Notes under the pieces: generated by a model
What the model saw: the letters and a program-made list of their open reading frames with translations, nothing else
Databases searched by the model: none
What the model was told of the DNA's origin: nothing
Part shown: positions 31,335-42,114 of the stretch, one piece after another
Position numbering within the stretch: the first letter of the stretch is position 1
How the letters are laid out: every line of letters starts with the position of its first letter
Origin: Athripsodes cinereus
Taxonomy: Eukaryota; Arthropoda; Insecta; Trichoptera; Leptoceridae
Direction: 5' to 3'
DNA: 64,000 bases
Assembly (NCBI GenBank): GCA_947579605.1
Contig: OX388327.1
Coordinates: 9,225,122 to 9,289,121, forward strand
Made by a program: the position numbers and the translations under genes

Positions 31335-31475
31335 TTTGGACCGAACAGATAATGAAAGAATGACAAAGAATATTAATTATCTGTCTGAAAAAAGGGATGT
31401 AAGAAAACGAGGATAGACGAAAATCACGTGGATTAAATTCTCAATGGCGACTACGCATTGAGAGTAAATGTAACT
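31335..31475 (+). pseudogene. R LINE C-terminal remnant, heavily decayed
   Basis: GATAATGAAAGAATGACAAA corresponds to the DERMTK segment and AAAACGAGGATAGACGAAAA to RKRGRPR. Many substitutions and stops. Confidence 0.5.
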
Positions 31476-31627
31476 AGTTTATTGCTTCTACAGTACATAG
31501 GTATATGGAGCTTTATAGTAATAATGTTAATAGGTATAATTGATTCAACAGGCTGTCTGCAACAGGAATTGCATTAAGGATCTACTAATGCAAAGTTCTA
31601 GATATTGTAAAAGGTCACGAATCACGA

Positions 31628-31912
31628 GTAAGAGTAACTTTAGTTCAGCGATTAGTCGTGCCACCCAATCTGAATGTTGAAGGGTGTTTATGTTCACACT
31701 GTGAAAATTCATATTTAATAATCTATAAACAATCAAAACACTGTTATATTTTCACTATATTTATTTAAACTCTAACGTTTTCGTCCACTTCAAGTTGAGA
31801 ATGCCCATTGAAGTGGGCGAAAACGTTAGAGTTTAAATAAATATAGTGAAAATATAACAGTGTTTTGATTATTTATAGATCATTCTGAATGTCTTAATTT
31901 ATTTCACTGATT
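31628..31912 (+). mobile_element. B fragment interrupted by a foldback
   Basis: TTCAGCGATTAGTCGTGCC at 31634 and CTGAATGTCTTAATTT at 31886 flank the insertion at 31678-31883. TCTGAATGT is present on both sides. Confidence 0.6.
31678..31883. mobile_element. Foldback insertion with about 73-bp arms
   Basis: Left arm 31720-31793 (ATCAAAACACTGTTATATTT, CTAACGTTTTCG) pairs with right arm 31808-31880. The flanks carry a 9-bp direct repeat TCTGAATGT. The loop contains GAGAATGCC. Confidence 0.75.
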
Positions 31913-32059
31913 CTATCAGAATTAACCTTGTAACGCTTCATTTTATTATTCGCTATTCCCTATCTCGAATTCGAAGATCTCCACGTCTGAAACCAACATG
32001 ACCACACCTGTCCCTATCTATACTTTCACCGTAAATCTTAACGAACTGTTATAATTATT

Positions 32060-32160
32060 TGTTTATGTTTTATTCAGTATAGATCAGCACCTGATGATGC
32101 GAACTTGAAGTTCGCGAAATCAGTCGTGCGTTAATCATGCTCAATAGTAACACTAAACAA
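32060..32160 (+). ncRNA. Hammerhead-like motif of a possible Penelope-type relic
   Basis: CTGATGA at 32092-32098 is followed by a perfect hairpin (GCGAAC/GTTCGC, 32100-32116) and GAAA at 32117-32120, resembling the hammerhead core. One unpaired T follows the CTGATGA, and I could not find stem III or a cleavage site upstream. It is therefore at best a decayed motif. Confidence 0.3.
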
Positions 32161-32194
32161 CAATTATAAATATTCATTTTATTTGTCTTTATTT

Positions 32195-32372
32195 GAGTTC
32201 GTCGGTAGCCTGGAGGTAGAGTCTCGGCCTCGTGAACAAGGGGTTCGTGGTTCGATCCCAGGTGCCGACAAACTATCCTTTCACGACACAAGCTTTTAGG
32301 TTACTGTGAAAGGTGTATAAGGTTGTATTTGGGTTTATAACAAAACCTAGATATATCTTAAAAAAAAAAAAA
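32195..32372 (+). mobile_element. SINE-A, full length
   Basis: GAGTTCGTCGGTAGCCTGG, a perfect B box GGTTCGATCCC, the AAACCTAGATATATC end and a poly(A) tail at 32360-32372. It directly abuts a B fragment. Confidence 0.9.
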
Positions 32373-32450
32373 TGGCACGAAGAAGACAAATTATTAAATG
32401 CAGTTGGTCTACTGGCTTCCCCACTTGTGGGATATCTCGTGATGATAGGT
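32373..32450 (+). mobile_element. B repeat 3' fragment
   Basis: GGCACGAAGAAGACAAATTA, CCCCACTTGTGGGATATC, CGTGATGATAG. Confidence 0.75.
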
Positions 32451-32524
32451 ATAGGTAAGTAGATAGTTACCACTATAATTTGTAACCACAATGATGACTT
32501 CATAGTTTCATTAATCGATTTATT

Positions 32525-32830
32525 GTACAAAAGGTTTGACCACCGTCATCTCCTTTGCTACGGAGCCATGTCCCACAAATCGCTAATCCGGCGCAGCGGG
32601 AATCAACACAAAAAAAACTTCCGATTACATTTCTGAAACGTGGTGGGGATGGTCGCTTGCTGTGATTAAGTGCTAGATTAACGTTGATAATTTTATCAAA
32701 ACATCACAAACAGAGGCGATACGGGGGTGCAGGAAGCCGACGTGCGTCGTGCCAATGTCAGGGTCGATCTAGACACGTGTTTGTACTTTGCCTTCACAAA
32801 TTTGGCCATAAAACTGTCGGCGTATACATT
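32525..32830. other. GC-richer, non-repetitive stretch
   Basis: It stands out from its surroundings by GC content (CTAATCCGGCGCAGCGGG, ACGGGGGTGCAGGAAGCCGA) and shares nothing with other parts of the window. No long frame. Confidence 0.4.
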
Positions 32831-32950
32831 TGCATCATATGAATAAATTTTTTAATTTTTTTAGAGTTTTCTCTTTAAAGACAGCTTTTGAAGTCTTGAC
32901 TGAAACATTTTATAGCAAAATTCATATCATTATTATATGAACTTGTCTTG

Positions 32951-33052
32951 TGGAACCATCTACCAGTTCCACTGTGGAAAAATCAGTCAATTACCACCTG
33001 CAGAAAAAAACTGATATCTGCGCTGTTTGATGGTGCCCTTGAGAGGGTCTAA
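32951..33052 (+). pseudogene. P LINE ORF2 C-terminus
   Basis: The frame reads WNHLPVPLWKNQSITTCRKK and then LISALFDGALERV, followed by TAA. Same family as 22632-22787, opposite strand. Confidence 0.8.
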
Positions 33053-33835
33053 ATACTGCAAAATGGCGTCAAAATCGAGTAATTCATCATCCATTGTATG
33101 TATGTGTATTGTCGTGTGAGTACCCATAATACAAGATTCATTTCTTAGTTTGGGACTAGCTCGGTCTGTCTGTGATACATGTTATGTAAGTTTACCCATG
33201 AAGGTGGTCGAAGCGCCTAGGTTCTCCGCATAATATGTATTTAGAATGTCTCTTTGTTATCGTAACTAATTTGTGTCCAAATATAAATGTAGTGACACAA
33301 TTTCAATCACTTTAAAGTAATGTAAAAACTATTCATATTCTCGCTGCATATAGGTGACATTACAAATTGCTGAATGTAAGTTGTTGAGTAGATAGATTTA
33401 AGATGAAAGTAGAGTCAATAGCTGAAGATAAAGTAAGAAAAATATTATTTTCCTAGAACTGCCCAATATGTACATTATGATATTCAGATACATTACATAT
33501 TAAAGAAGTCTCAGAACTTGTATGGTGAGAATGTGATACTACAATCAGCGCCGTCCAGCGGCAGAAAAGTACAATTACAACATTTAGAATTAATGCAGTA
33601 ATGCGCAGGGCTGCACCGTGAAGTATTCGGCACGTGCTATACGTACGACAAGTCACGTGCCCCTGATAAGCCAACTATGGGCGCAGTGCGTGTTAAAATC
33701 GCTCCTGATTTTGGTGAGTAGGTTTTAAATATTCTTAGCTACTTAGTAGGTTAGGTACACAGATATCCTATATACCGAAAACCATGTCAAATATTTAAAA
33801 TTCTTAGTCTTACTAAAAAGTCTTATTGCCACTCA
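33053..33835. other. Unassigned region
   Basis: No recognised gene or repeat. A GGTGAGTAGG donor-like word is at 33714 but without a supporting exon. Confidence 0.35.
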
Positions 33836-33992
33836 TCTCAAAGGAGACGATTACCTGCATGTTTATTTTATGCAGTTAGTACTGTCTAGAGTGCAATAAA
33901 TCTTATAGATTACAATGCAATATATACCCTGTCTAATAATGATAATAGTCTACAGGTTACCCCACTCGTGGGAAAAACTTGATGGTATAGAT
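33836..33992 (+). mobile_element. B repeat 3' half with internal insertion
   Basis: CTGCATGTTTATTTTATGCA, an AT-rich insertion at about 33887-33950, then GGTTACCCCACTCGTGGGA and TTGATGGTATAGATAGAT. Confidence 0.65.
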
Positions 33993-34122
33993 AGATTTAT
34001 ACTTTACTGATGAATGAGATGCATTATTTTATTGATGATGCAACAGCGGGTTATTTGGAAGATATCCTATTACAGCGATGATCTGGGTTACTGTACAAAA
34101 ATAAATAGTCAATTAATTTAGA

Positions 34123-34533
34123 CTCACCTTTCACGACACAAGTTTTATCTATCAATCTATTCCCTCACTCCGTATCCCAAGTGGGGTAGGCAGAGAGAAT
34201 GGAACGCCAATTAGATTTGCCCTTACATACTTCTTTCGCCTCTTCCACAGTCATACAATTTCTCATGCACGCACGTCGATTTCTCTTACTCAAAACACTG
34301 CCGTTCTTGAGAATTTATCTACATAATCAAGCCATGTAGTTCTCGGACGCCCGCGCTTCCTCACACCCCTCCTTTCAGCCAAGTATATCCTTTTTGCCAT
34401 TCTTTCCTCTTCCATTCGTTCCACATGACCAAACCATCTCAATTTATTTACACGCATTCTATCCACAACACTCCTCTTGCATCCACTCATAAACTTTTAG
34501 CTTATTGTGAAAGGTTTTATAGGGGTATTTGGG
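34123..34533 (+). mobile_element. SINE-A fragment split by an R LINE fragment
   Basis: CACCTTTCACGACACAAG at 34129 and AAACTTTTAGCTTATTGTGA at 34491 are adjacent in intact SINE-A copies. The R fragment lies between them. Confidence 0.75.
34147..34494 (-). pseudogene. R LINE C-terminus inserted in SINE-A
   Basis: The minus strand encodes VNKLRWFGHVERMEEERMAK, then GVRKRGRPRTTWLDYVDKF before decay, and ends CTGCCTACCCCACTTGGGAT followed by ATAGATTGATAG. This is the R subfamily whose end is closest to that of the B repeat. Confidence 0.8.
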
Positions 34534-34550
34534 TTTATAAAAAATAAATA

Positions 34551-34825
34551 AAAATACCATCATGGCATTTCCCACAAACCAGCGCACTTAACGCATGTAA
34601 AAACATTTATTTATTTATTTATTTATTCTTTACTGAATGTAGGTAAATCGATTACAAGCAAATTTACACAAAATGCATAGAAATCAAATAGGTACAATTA
34701 TAAAATCAATATATAGAGGGCGAGTTTATCGCAAAGGTGCGATTTCTTCCAGCTAACCCAAACATCCAAGCCATCCACTCCTTATACTAAAGTTAAGACA
34801 TTACTCAGGACGGGTGGCATTGTGG
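34551..34825 (-). mobile_element. B repeat interrupted by a C element
   Basis: TACCATCATGGCATTTCCCA at 34555, C at 34605-34757, then GACATTACTCAGGACGGGTG. Confidence 0.75.
34605..34757 (-). mobile_element. C repeat inside the B hairpin loop
   Basis: (TTTA)n, TTTACTGAATGTAGG, AGAGGGCGAGTTTATCGC, TTCTTCCAGCTAACCC. It lies in the ATGT-TTATT-ACAT loop of B. Confidence 0.85.
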
Positions 34826-35224
34826 CATAACTCACCTTAGTAATTAGTAACTTAGTAATTAATGTATAAAGGGAACCGTATATTTTCAAAAGTTATTTGT
34901 TTGTGGAATTGATAGAGTGGAGTTGATTTTATGAATTACCTACCAATTAAATCAAAATTTTCGAAAATTTCGATTTGTTGATGTGTGGAAGACCGTCGAC
35001 TGTCATTATCGCGTGTATACCTACCTACAGTCAAATATAGGTGTTACGAAAATATACAAAACGATCTTGATTTGAAATCTGAAATATTATATATACTGCA
35101 TGTGTTGGATAATATTATTCCTATTTGCTTATGACAAATTTTACTATTGAATTTTAAATGATGTTAAATTTTGAATTTTAAATTTTGAGAGATTTTATAT
35201 GATATTTTTATGTTTTTAATTTTG
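34826..35224. other. AT-rich spacer
   Basis: Nothing recognised. Confidence 0.4.
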
Positions 35225-35553
35225 TTTTTCATGACTCATTGTATTGTTTTTATTGCTTATTGTTTTATTGTTTAATCCTGCGATTATTGCTTTGTGAGCA
35301 TTATTCTATTAATTTTGTTAACATAATTTACTCTATTCTATTGTAATATTGTTGTTTGTTGATTTTATCTGTTGTGTTTAGTTTGTGTTTTTTTTTAGTT
35401 TAGTTTAGAGTGTTTTGTAGAGCACATAAGGGTAATATAGGGATCTTCACTGGTTTGCTTATTGCTAAATATGTTATAGATCATTGTATTTTTTGTATCA
35501 ACTGTATGTATCCTGTAAAATTGAAATAAATAAATAAATACTATGTACCTACT
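35225..35553 (+). mobile_element. E repeat: LINE 3' end
   Basis: Sense copy of 1469-1703. It contains GTGTTTTGTAGAGCACATAA, TATGTATCCTGTAAAATTG and an AAATAAATAAATAAATA tail. Confidence 0.8.
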
Positions 35554-36886
35554 AAAATGTTTTGCACAAACATTTATGTCAAATAATTATATATTATCTA
35601 TTGTGCATACATAAATTTGAGGTTCAAACCTTCATTATATACTTATACCTATCTTCTACCTTATAATATGTAGATAAGTATATACCTATTCTATCATTAT
35701 GAAATGTTGTTTTTGGAATTATTATTAAAATTATTGGCAGCGGAGGGAGTTTTCCTCCCCATGTAACTCTCTCTCTTTCTATCTCTCTCTCCATGCCCTC
35801 TGCCCTCCTCTCACTACGGGATAGTATGGTGGTTTGGTTGTCTGGTAGAATTATATTGGGAAAGTATAATATATATAGCTGAAGGTATAATATATATAGG
35901 CAGGTCCCACCACCTCTCTATGTAATAATAATATAAAACCAAGCCAACTCGACGAAATTGTATTTTTAGTACAGTGTGTTTACAAAATATCATGTACCAA
36001 CTTTATTATTTTACCTTACCTTATTTATTTAATACCTATTATTTTTATTTTGTTCCATGCAGTTCGTTCCAAAGAATAGGTCTCCCACTCTTCTCTGTAA
36101 GTTTTTGAGTATTCTGTTAAATGCAGGTTTAACTAAACTTTTCGTAAATTTTATTTTATTTCCTCTAAATATATATTGAGATTGTTTAGCCTCGTATAGA
36201 AATGGAATATGGTGTTATCGCATAATAAAGTTTGTACTAGTTTTATAATATGATGAAATCCGAATCTAGCAACGTTACTTACATATGTTTGGAATATTTA
36301 ATATTTTTATGGTTTGCATAAAATGTTTCTCGTTATGCGGACCTTAATATCGTGACAACGATAATGGCGGAATTGGTGAACAAACACCAAGAGCGATCAC
36401 TTCAACCAGCCTAGAGCCAATTCGTAAGCGTTGAGTCTCACTTTTCCCGATTGGATTTTGCACAATGTTACGTTGTGTAAACATGATTCTCCGATAGAGA
36501 TGTATGTTTGGTAACATCACTTATGTTTTCATAATGGAAAACCATCATTGTCAAAACACATTACGATAATGTGATGTCATTAACATAAAGCTCCTAAAGA
36601 AATTCGTAGAAAATAAAATATCTAAATATAAACTATTTTGAAAAACTTGTTGTAAATACATGTTTTTTGCAGTGATTCAAGCATTCAAGTACTTAGGAGA
36701 CTTTGTTTGAAAATGTTGCAAGGCTTTGTTATCACATTGTATTTCTTAGTTAGGAAATGTGCCGTTAGATGGCCGCGGAGATAGAACTTTCACGTACACT
36801 CGACAAATTCACAAAAATCACAGCGAAAAATGGTTCGCATCTCGGCTTATAAAATGGTGGAAAACTCGAGTATCAATATGCTATAA
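35554..36886. other. Unassigned AT-rich region with small repeats
   Basis: Contains a CT-rich tract near 35768-35812, a duplicated GTATAATATATATAG word near 35864 and 35885, and a B 5' fragment at 36066-36127. No gene recognised. Confidence 0.45.
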
Positions 36887-37113
36887 CAGTGTTCCGCAAA
36901 GCGTGTGCCGCGGCACACTGATGTACCGTGGACATCAGTTGGTGTGCCGCGGCAAAAAGTCTAGGTTTTGTGAAGATAAAACACCTAAAAATAGCTGAGA
37001 GCTTTAAGACCGAGGCACTTAGTTAAATAAACATTGCTTTTTTCTTTGGTGTGCCTCTAAAATTTCTTGACTTGATAGGTGTACCTTGAACACAAAAAGT
37101 TTGCGGAACACTG
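36887..37113. mobile_element. hAT-type MITE, 8-bp TSD
   Basis: The ends are CAGTGTTCCGCAAA and TTTGCGGAACACTG, exact inverses. The flanks are TGCTATAA and TGCTATGA, an 8-bp duplication with one change. The interior repeats GTGCCGCGGCA words. End type and TSD length fit hAT. Confidence 0.85.
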
Positions 37114-37599
37114 TGCTATGATATAACGAAAAAATTACAAATAAGTATTATAACGGTATTTTAAACCAGTAATGTAGCTAGAGGACTAACTGTGCGTAAT
37201 CAATATACCCACTCGTCCTCTTCATGTCATTGAAATAAGACATTTGTTTTTATTTTAATTTATTTAATGAAAATAATACATTGAATAAGAAATATATACA
37301 TCTTATGATAACGAGTCACGCCCATATGAAGATAATTGGAGATGTTAAATGTCTTAATCGTGATATTTTACGAATACTTGACTGCAAATATCTGGTTTTA
37401 TGAAAACAAGTACCTACCTGCCATTCACGGGACACTTCTAATTATACAGAAAATAGTGGAAGAATTCGTCTATTTCGGTGACTCGATGGACTAAAACATA
37501 CTTACTTACGATGATCTGATCTAAATATTTTACAGTCTGCAGTACAAGAAAGATTATTTTCTGCCGGTCTAAGTGGGCATTGACATGAGGGTAGCTTAT

Positions 37600-37655
37600 A
37601 ACAAAAATATACTAACACGAATAAATTTAATTTATTCGTGTTAATATATTTTTGT
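37600..37655. repeat. Short near-perfect palindrome
   Basis: AACAAAAATATACTAACACG and its inverse, with one mismatch and a 3-base centre. Confidence 0.8.
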
Positions 37656-37659
37656 TAGT

Positions 37660-37800
37660 GTTAGTAAAAAAAAAAACACAATTTTTTCCACTAAGTATGT
37701 ATTTGTGTTTGGGAAAGATGCCTTTCGTCCTCTAAGAACATTGTCAATCTTAATACCTAGAATCTTGACAATTTTCTTAGAAGATTAAAGGCGTCTTTTT
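37660..37800. mobile_element. K repeat, small foldback form
   Basis: TTTCGTCCTCTAAGAACATT, TGTCAATCTTAA, then the roughly inverted CTTGACAATTTTCTTAGAAG. Related to 60499-60746. Confidence 0.5.
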
Positions 37801-38325
37801 CAAATACAAATCTCATTGTAAAAAATTACTTGGTTGAGTGTACAATTTGACTTTGTGTGGTTATGGGATATTGTATAGAGAACTACCCCATCCCATTTCA
37901 GTTATGTTACCACCTCTCCTTTCTCTCTCTCACTCACTTTCAGTACTACCCCCTGAGCCCCCCTCGTCCCAGTCACCCCACTCACGCAGCCAGACTACAG
38001 CCGTCATGGAAATGTGGGATTTTTCATTTCATTTTCTTACAAAATATAAAGTTATTATTATTTTTCCTTATTCCTTGATAAATAATTCTCTCAAAGTATT
38101 TTTTTCATTTTCTTCTTGTATATATACATTTTTTTAAACCTACTATAATTATTATTCCGGGGAGGAAAAAATTACTTTTTGTAATAATTTTTTCTCATTA
38201 CTTTTTCTACTTTTTATATAGGTATTACATTTTTTCTATTTAATTTTGCTCTTGGGAAAAGAGCGTTGAAAATAAGCTAGAGGCGTTCAGCAGCCTGATG
38301 ATAGAGACTATATGTCTATCTATAC
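37801..38325. other. Pyrimidine-rich and AT-rich spacer
   Basis: A C/T-rich stretch at about 37912-37990 and a tRNA-SINE-like CAGCCTGATGATAGAGAC word at 38291. No gene recognised. Confidence 0.4.
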
Positions 38326-38749
38326 CATGCTTGTCTAAAGTGCGGCCCAAAACACTTTGAGATGCGGCCCAAACGCAAATTATGAAAATATTTAAATTTG
38401 CTTATTTTTACTAAAAAAATTAATGTTTGCAATATTTTTCATTTTTGCAACATACAATATCGATTTGCTTGTTCAACAAAAGCAAATCCATCCATCACAT
38501 TAATTTTACATAGGTATATATGTATAATATATACATTTTTATACATATGTTCATTTATAATTTTATACATATTTATCTAATTCAAATATAATAAATATAA
38601 TAAAAAGAAGTTATTTTATTTTAATAGAACTACATATAGGTATATGGTTAATTTTATTTCCATTTGTTGAAAATATATTTATGTGCGGCCCAGCATATAT
38701 TTTTTTTTTGCAATGTGGCCCTCGTATGGTCAAAGTTTAGACACCCATG
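38326..38749. mobile_element. hAT-type MITE inserted in a B repeat, 8-bp TSD
   Basis: The left end CATGCTTGTCTAAAG and the right end TTTAGACACCCATG are inverted. ATCTATAC is duplicated exactly at 38318-38325 and 38750-38757. GCGGCCCA words lie near both ends. The rejoined flank reads as a B tail (TATACCATCAAGGCATATCT). Confidence 0.85.
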
Positions 38750-38756
38750 ATCTATA

Positions 38757-38810
38757 CCATCAAGGCATATCTCAAATATGGTGTAACTAGTAAGCTAATT
38801 GATAGCAAAG
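38757..38810 (-). mobile_element. B repeat 3' fragment next to the hAT MITE
   Basis: CCATCAAGGCATATCTCAAA, TATGGTGTAACTAG. Confidence 0.55.
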
Positions 38811-38909
38811 TCAATAATGACATTAACCTTGAAATTTGAGGTAAGAATATTCAGACTAGGGGCAGGATATTCGAGGTATTATTCAGCATAAAATAAGCCC
38901 AATTTCGAA

Positions 38910-39085
38910 AAAACAGAATTAAATACATCTTAATCTTGAATTTAGCGATGAGGTTTGCCACCCATCCTGAATGTCTTATTTTATGCTAGCGCGAAGAGTA
39001 CAGCTTGCATGTTTATTAAATGCATCTGCTCTGCTGGCTTCGCCACTTGTGGGATGTGCCTTGATGGTATATGTAATAGCAGTAG
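38910..39085 (+). mobile_element. B repeat 3' half
   Basis: TAGCGATGAGGTTTGCCACC, CATCCTGAATGTCTTATTTT, GCTTCGCCACTTGTGGGATG, TTGATGGTATATG. Confidence 0.85.
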
Positions 39086-39289
39086 GAATAGGTAAAGTTT
39101 AATGTGTACCTACTAATACATAGATATATTTTCTTTCTTTTTCAGGCAAGGCACCCGACACCGAGTGAATAACGTATAGATATATTTATGAAATTGAAAG
39201 ACATATCTTCTTTTTCTTTATCCGATATAAAAAAAAATCAGATTTGATAACATGTCCAATCACTAAATAAAAAAATTAAACAAATTTAT

Positions 39290-39449
39290 TGAAGGTCTCC
39301 CACTCTTTTTTGCTATTTTTCGAAAACCCTCTAAAAGGAAGATACTGTATACATGAAATATTGTTACGTAGAGAACGATTTGCATGTTTATTGCATAATG
39401 TTAGTCTACTGGCTACTACATAAATGAGGAAAATGCCGAGATGATGTAG
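39290..39449 (+). mobile_element. B repeat, diverged
   Basis: GGTCTCCCACTCTTTTTTGC, TTTGCATGTTTATTGCATAA, CTACTGGCTACTACATAAAT. Confidence 0.7.
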
Positions 39450-39469
39450 AAGAGCTCACGATATCTTAG

Positions 39470-39611
39470 GATTTTTTTTTCATTTTTTACATACTTACAT
39501 TGTTATAAGCAGTTTTACATATAGGTAAATAAATTCGTATTAAATTCAATCAATATACCTACCTACAGAGGGCGAGTTTATCGCAAAGGTGCAATTTCTT
39601 CCAACGGACCC
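39470..39611 (-). mobile_element. C repeat: LINE 3' end
   Basis: CAATCAATATACC, AGAGGGCGAGTTTATCGCAA, ATTTCTTCCAACGGACCC. Confidence 0.8.
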
Positions 39612-40261
39612 AATTTTAAATTCTTCTTCTATTCCAGGACTTCACAGGGGAATTAAATTTATATTGATCCCTTCGTCTGCCCTCTGCAGTCTCACAAGCA
39701 ACCCTTACGACCCTATAACTGAATACACAAGGGGTAGTAGGTGTGTATTATTTTTATTGAGATACAGGGTTTGAACCTGTATCTATTCCAAGTTTTACGA
39801 CATCGTTTGAGAAATACGCATCGCTATGAAGGAAATGATGAGATGTGAAGATTATTACCTATATAATGTTGAGCTATAGATGAAGTGTGCCAACTATCCT
39901 GAACGCTTTATTTTTATGGTACCTACTTTCAAAACGATCTCCCTCTTTCTCTCTGCTCTTTTCAGTCGTTTCCCCTAATTACCCCTAAGACAACCCCGTA
40001 CCATCTCCCGTTTTCAGTCAGACGTACTGCATCGTAAATTGACGAAGTCACAGCCTACTTGATTCGATCTCCTCTGCACACGATGTATTCAGAGCACTGA
40101 TGAATTCTTTAGAAACAAATTACAGAAGGCCTCTGTGCAATGCCAAGTTCTTCCAAAATGGAGAGATTCCAAAAGATGGCCTAGGGATATTATGTCAAAT
40201 GCATGCAGTTGATCCACTATCTTCCAGTTGATTCACAGAGTTGATCCACTAAAGTCGTAAT
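39612..40261. other. Unassigned region
   Basis: No recognised gene or repeat. Confidence 0.35.
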
Positions 40262-40501
40262 GCATCCGGCAAAGAATTGCTCTCCCACTCTTTTCCGTAA
40301 GTTTTCGTGTGTCCTGTAAAAAGCAGGTGTTCGATAAATAAAAACATTTGACATATCAAATTCAGCGATAAGGTTTGCCACCCATCCTGAATGTCTCATT
40401 TTTTTGTTGGCACAGAGAAGACGGGCTGCATGTTTATTAAATGCAGCTGGTCTGCTGGCTACCCCACTCGTGGGATATGTCGCGATGATATAGTACCTAG
40501 T
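40262..40501 (+). mobile_element. B repeat, full length
   Basis: GGCAAAGAATTGCTCTCCCA, GTTTTCGTGTGTCCTGT, GCATGTTTATTAAATGCAGC, CTACCCCACTCGTGGGATA, CGCGATGATATAG. Confidence 0.9.
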
Positions 40502-40580
40502 TGTAGTAGTAGCAGTAGTAGTTGATCCCCTGGTTCTTCCACTAGTGGGAGATGCTGCAACGGTGTAGATAGAGAAATAT
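40502..40580 (+). mobile_element. Second B-like 3' end in tandem
   Basis: (GTA)n, then GGTTCTTCCACTAGTGGGAG, TGCAACGGTGTAGATAGAG. Confidence 0.6.
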
Positions 40581-41167
40581 AAATTCAAAATGATGTAAGT
40601 TAACCCAAAAATGTCAGATGTTGCAATATGTGCAAAAAATTATAATGAATTAGCGGTCATCAAAAATGTTCTGATGTACAAAATATGCATCCCTTGTGGA
40701 GTTAGCAGAGAGTTAGCTCTGGCATCACGTGTATAGCTGTTGTATCTAGTAGTGGCGTTTGTTGTCAGCAGCTGATCCCCGCGGGCCCATTGCCCATATG
40801 GCACTCTCTTCCACTCCTCCCACTATGCATTGTATATTGTATGATAATAATAAATTGTTCCTATATCAAATCAGATGGTCCCACTGCTTATCTATTCATG
40901 TGGGATATACAGGGTGTGTTTATTTCCACAGGAAAGCGTTCTCAGTTTTTTTTTTTGTAATTTTTTAGTAGGTACATTCAGAGAGTAATAAAGAGTAAAT
41001 ATTATTAAATTATTTAAATTTAAAATTTTAACTTTAAGGTTTATATTTTTTCCAACTCTGAAGTATTAAATGGATACTCAGATGTATGTAGACATAGATA
41101 CTTCTAAAACTATGGATTTTATTTCATTATAAAAAATACTAAGAGCTTTATTTTATACAATATCAGG
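40581..41167. other. Unassigned region
   Basis: Nothing recognised except a GC-rich word (CCCCGCGGGCCC) near 40777. Confidence 0.35.
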
Positions 41168-41286
41168 GAGTTCGTCGGTAGCCTAAAGGCAGTCTCAGTC
41201 TCATGTACAAGAGGTGTGCGGTTCGATCCCAGGTGTCGGCAAACTACCCTGACACAAGCTTTTAGCTCACTGTGAAAGGTGTATAA
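41168..41286 (+). mobile_element. SINE-A, diverged, tail missing
   Basis: GAGTTCGTCGGTAGCCTAAA, B box GGTTCGATCCC, GACACAAGCTTTTAGCTCAC. Confidence 0.85.
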
Positions 41287-42114
41287 TTATGATGGTGAAA
41301 AAAGTATAAACCGATAACATGTCATTGCTCTACTATACTCAACTGGGCCATGCCCAAACTAGGGTGGCGGGTAAATATAAAATAACAAAACATATTTTTA
41401 TAAAAACTATATTTTTCTAAACAAATTTCATTTGCAAACAAACATCAAGGAGCAAATGTTAAAATCAAAATAAAAAATATATTATGATGGGTAAAGCTAA
41501 CCACAAAACTACATTGGCATACATACTATTAGATAAAATGATGGTGAATTTAGGAAAAATATTTATCTACTATATGAAAACTAACAGTTAAGTAAAAAAA
41601 TATGCTATGAAAATGCAATCAAACGAGAACGAAATATATTTAAAAGTAGTGTAAGATAAATTTGACAGTCATTTTATAATATTTAAACCGTTCTTTTCCC
41701 GCGTTCCACCCTTCATGGTGTATTCACATGTGGGGTGTTTTTGATACCAGTGAACACAATATTATCTATCCTCCGCATACACATTACATTATAAATCGTT
41801 TTTGTTATAATATTATCTATGTTGCAGTAACTGTGTAGGTACCTATTATATTCTCTTTATGTGATTTATCTGGAGCGATTTTGTTTAACGACTTGCATAA
41901 TTTTTGTATTGTTATTGTGGACATGTTGTTAGCGATCTGTTACATTTTTTTCTTCATAATATTATATTAATATCTCCAAGTACTTATGTATTGTGATTGT
42001 TATTATTATTATTTGGGGTACAAGTGTTTTTAACAAAAGTGAATGTTTGTTTTTTTAACGCGTGGGCATTTAAGGGTTAAGTTTAAGATATGTGTTATGG
42101 CATATGTCACAAAT
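41287..42114. other. AT-rich region
   Basis: No gene or repeat recognised. Confidence 0.4.

Noticed and set aside
36759..36998. 79-codon frame
   Set aside because: It overlaps the hAT MITE end and has no family features.
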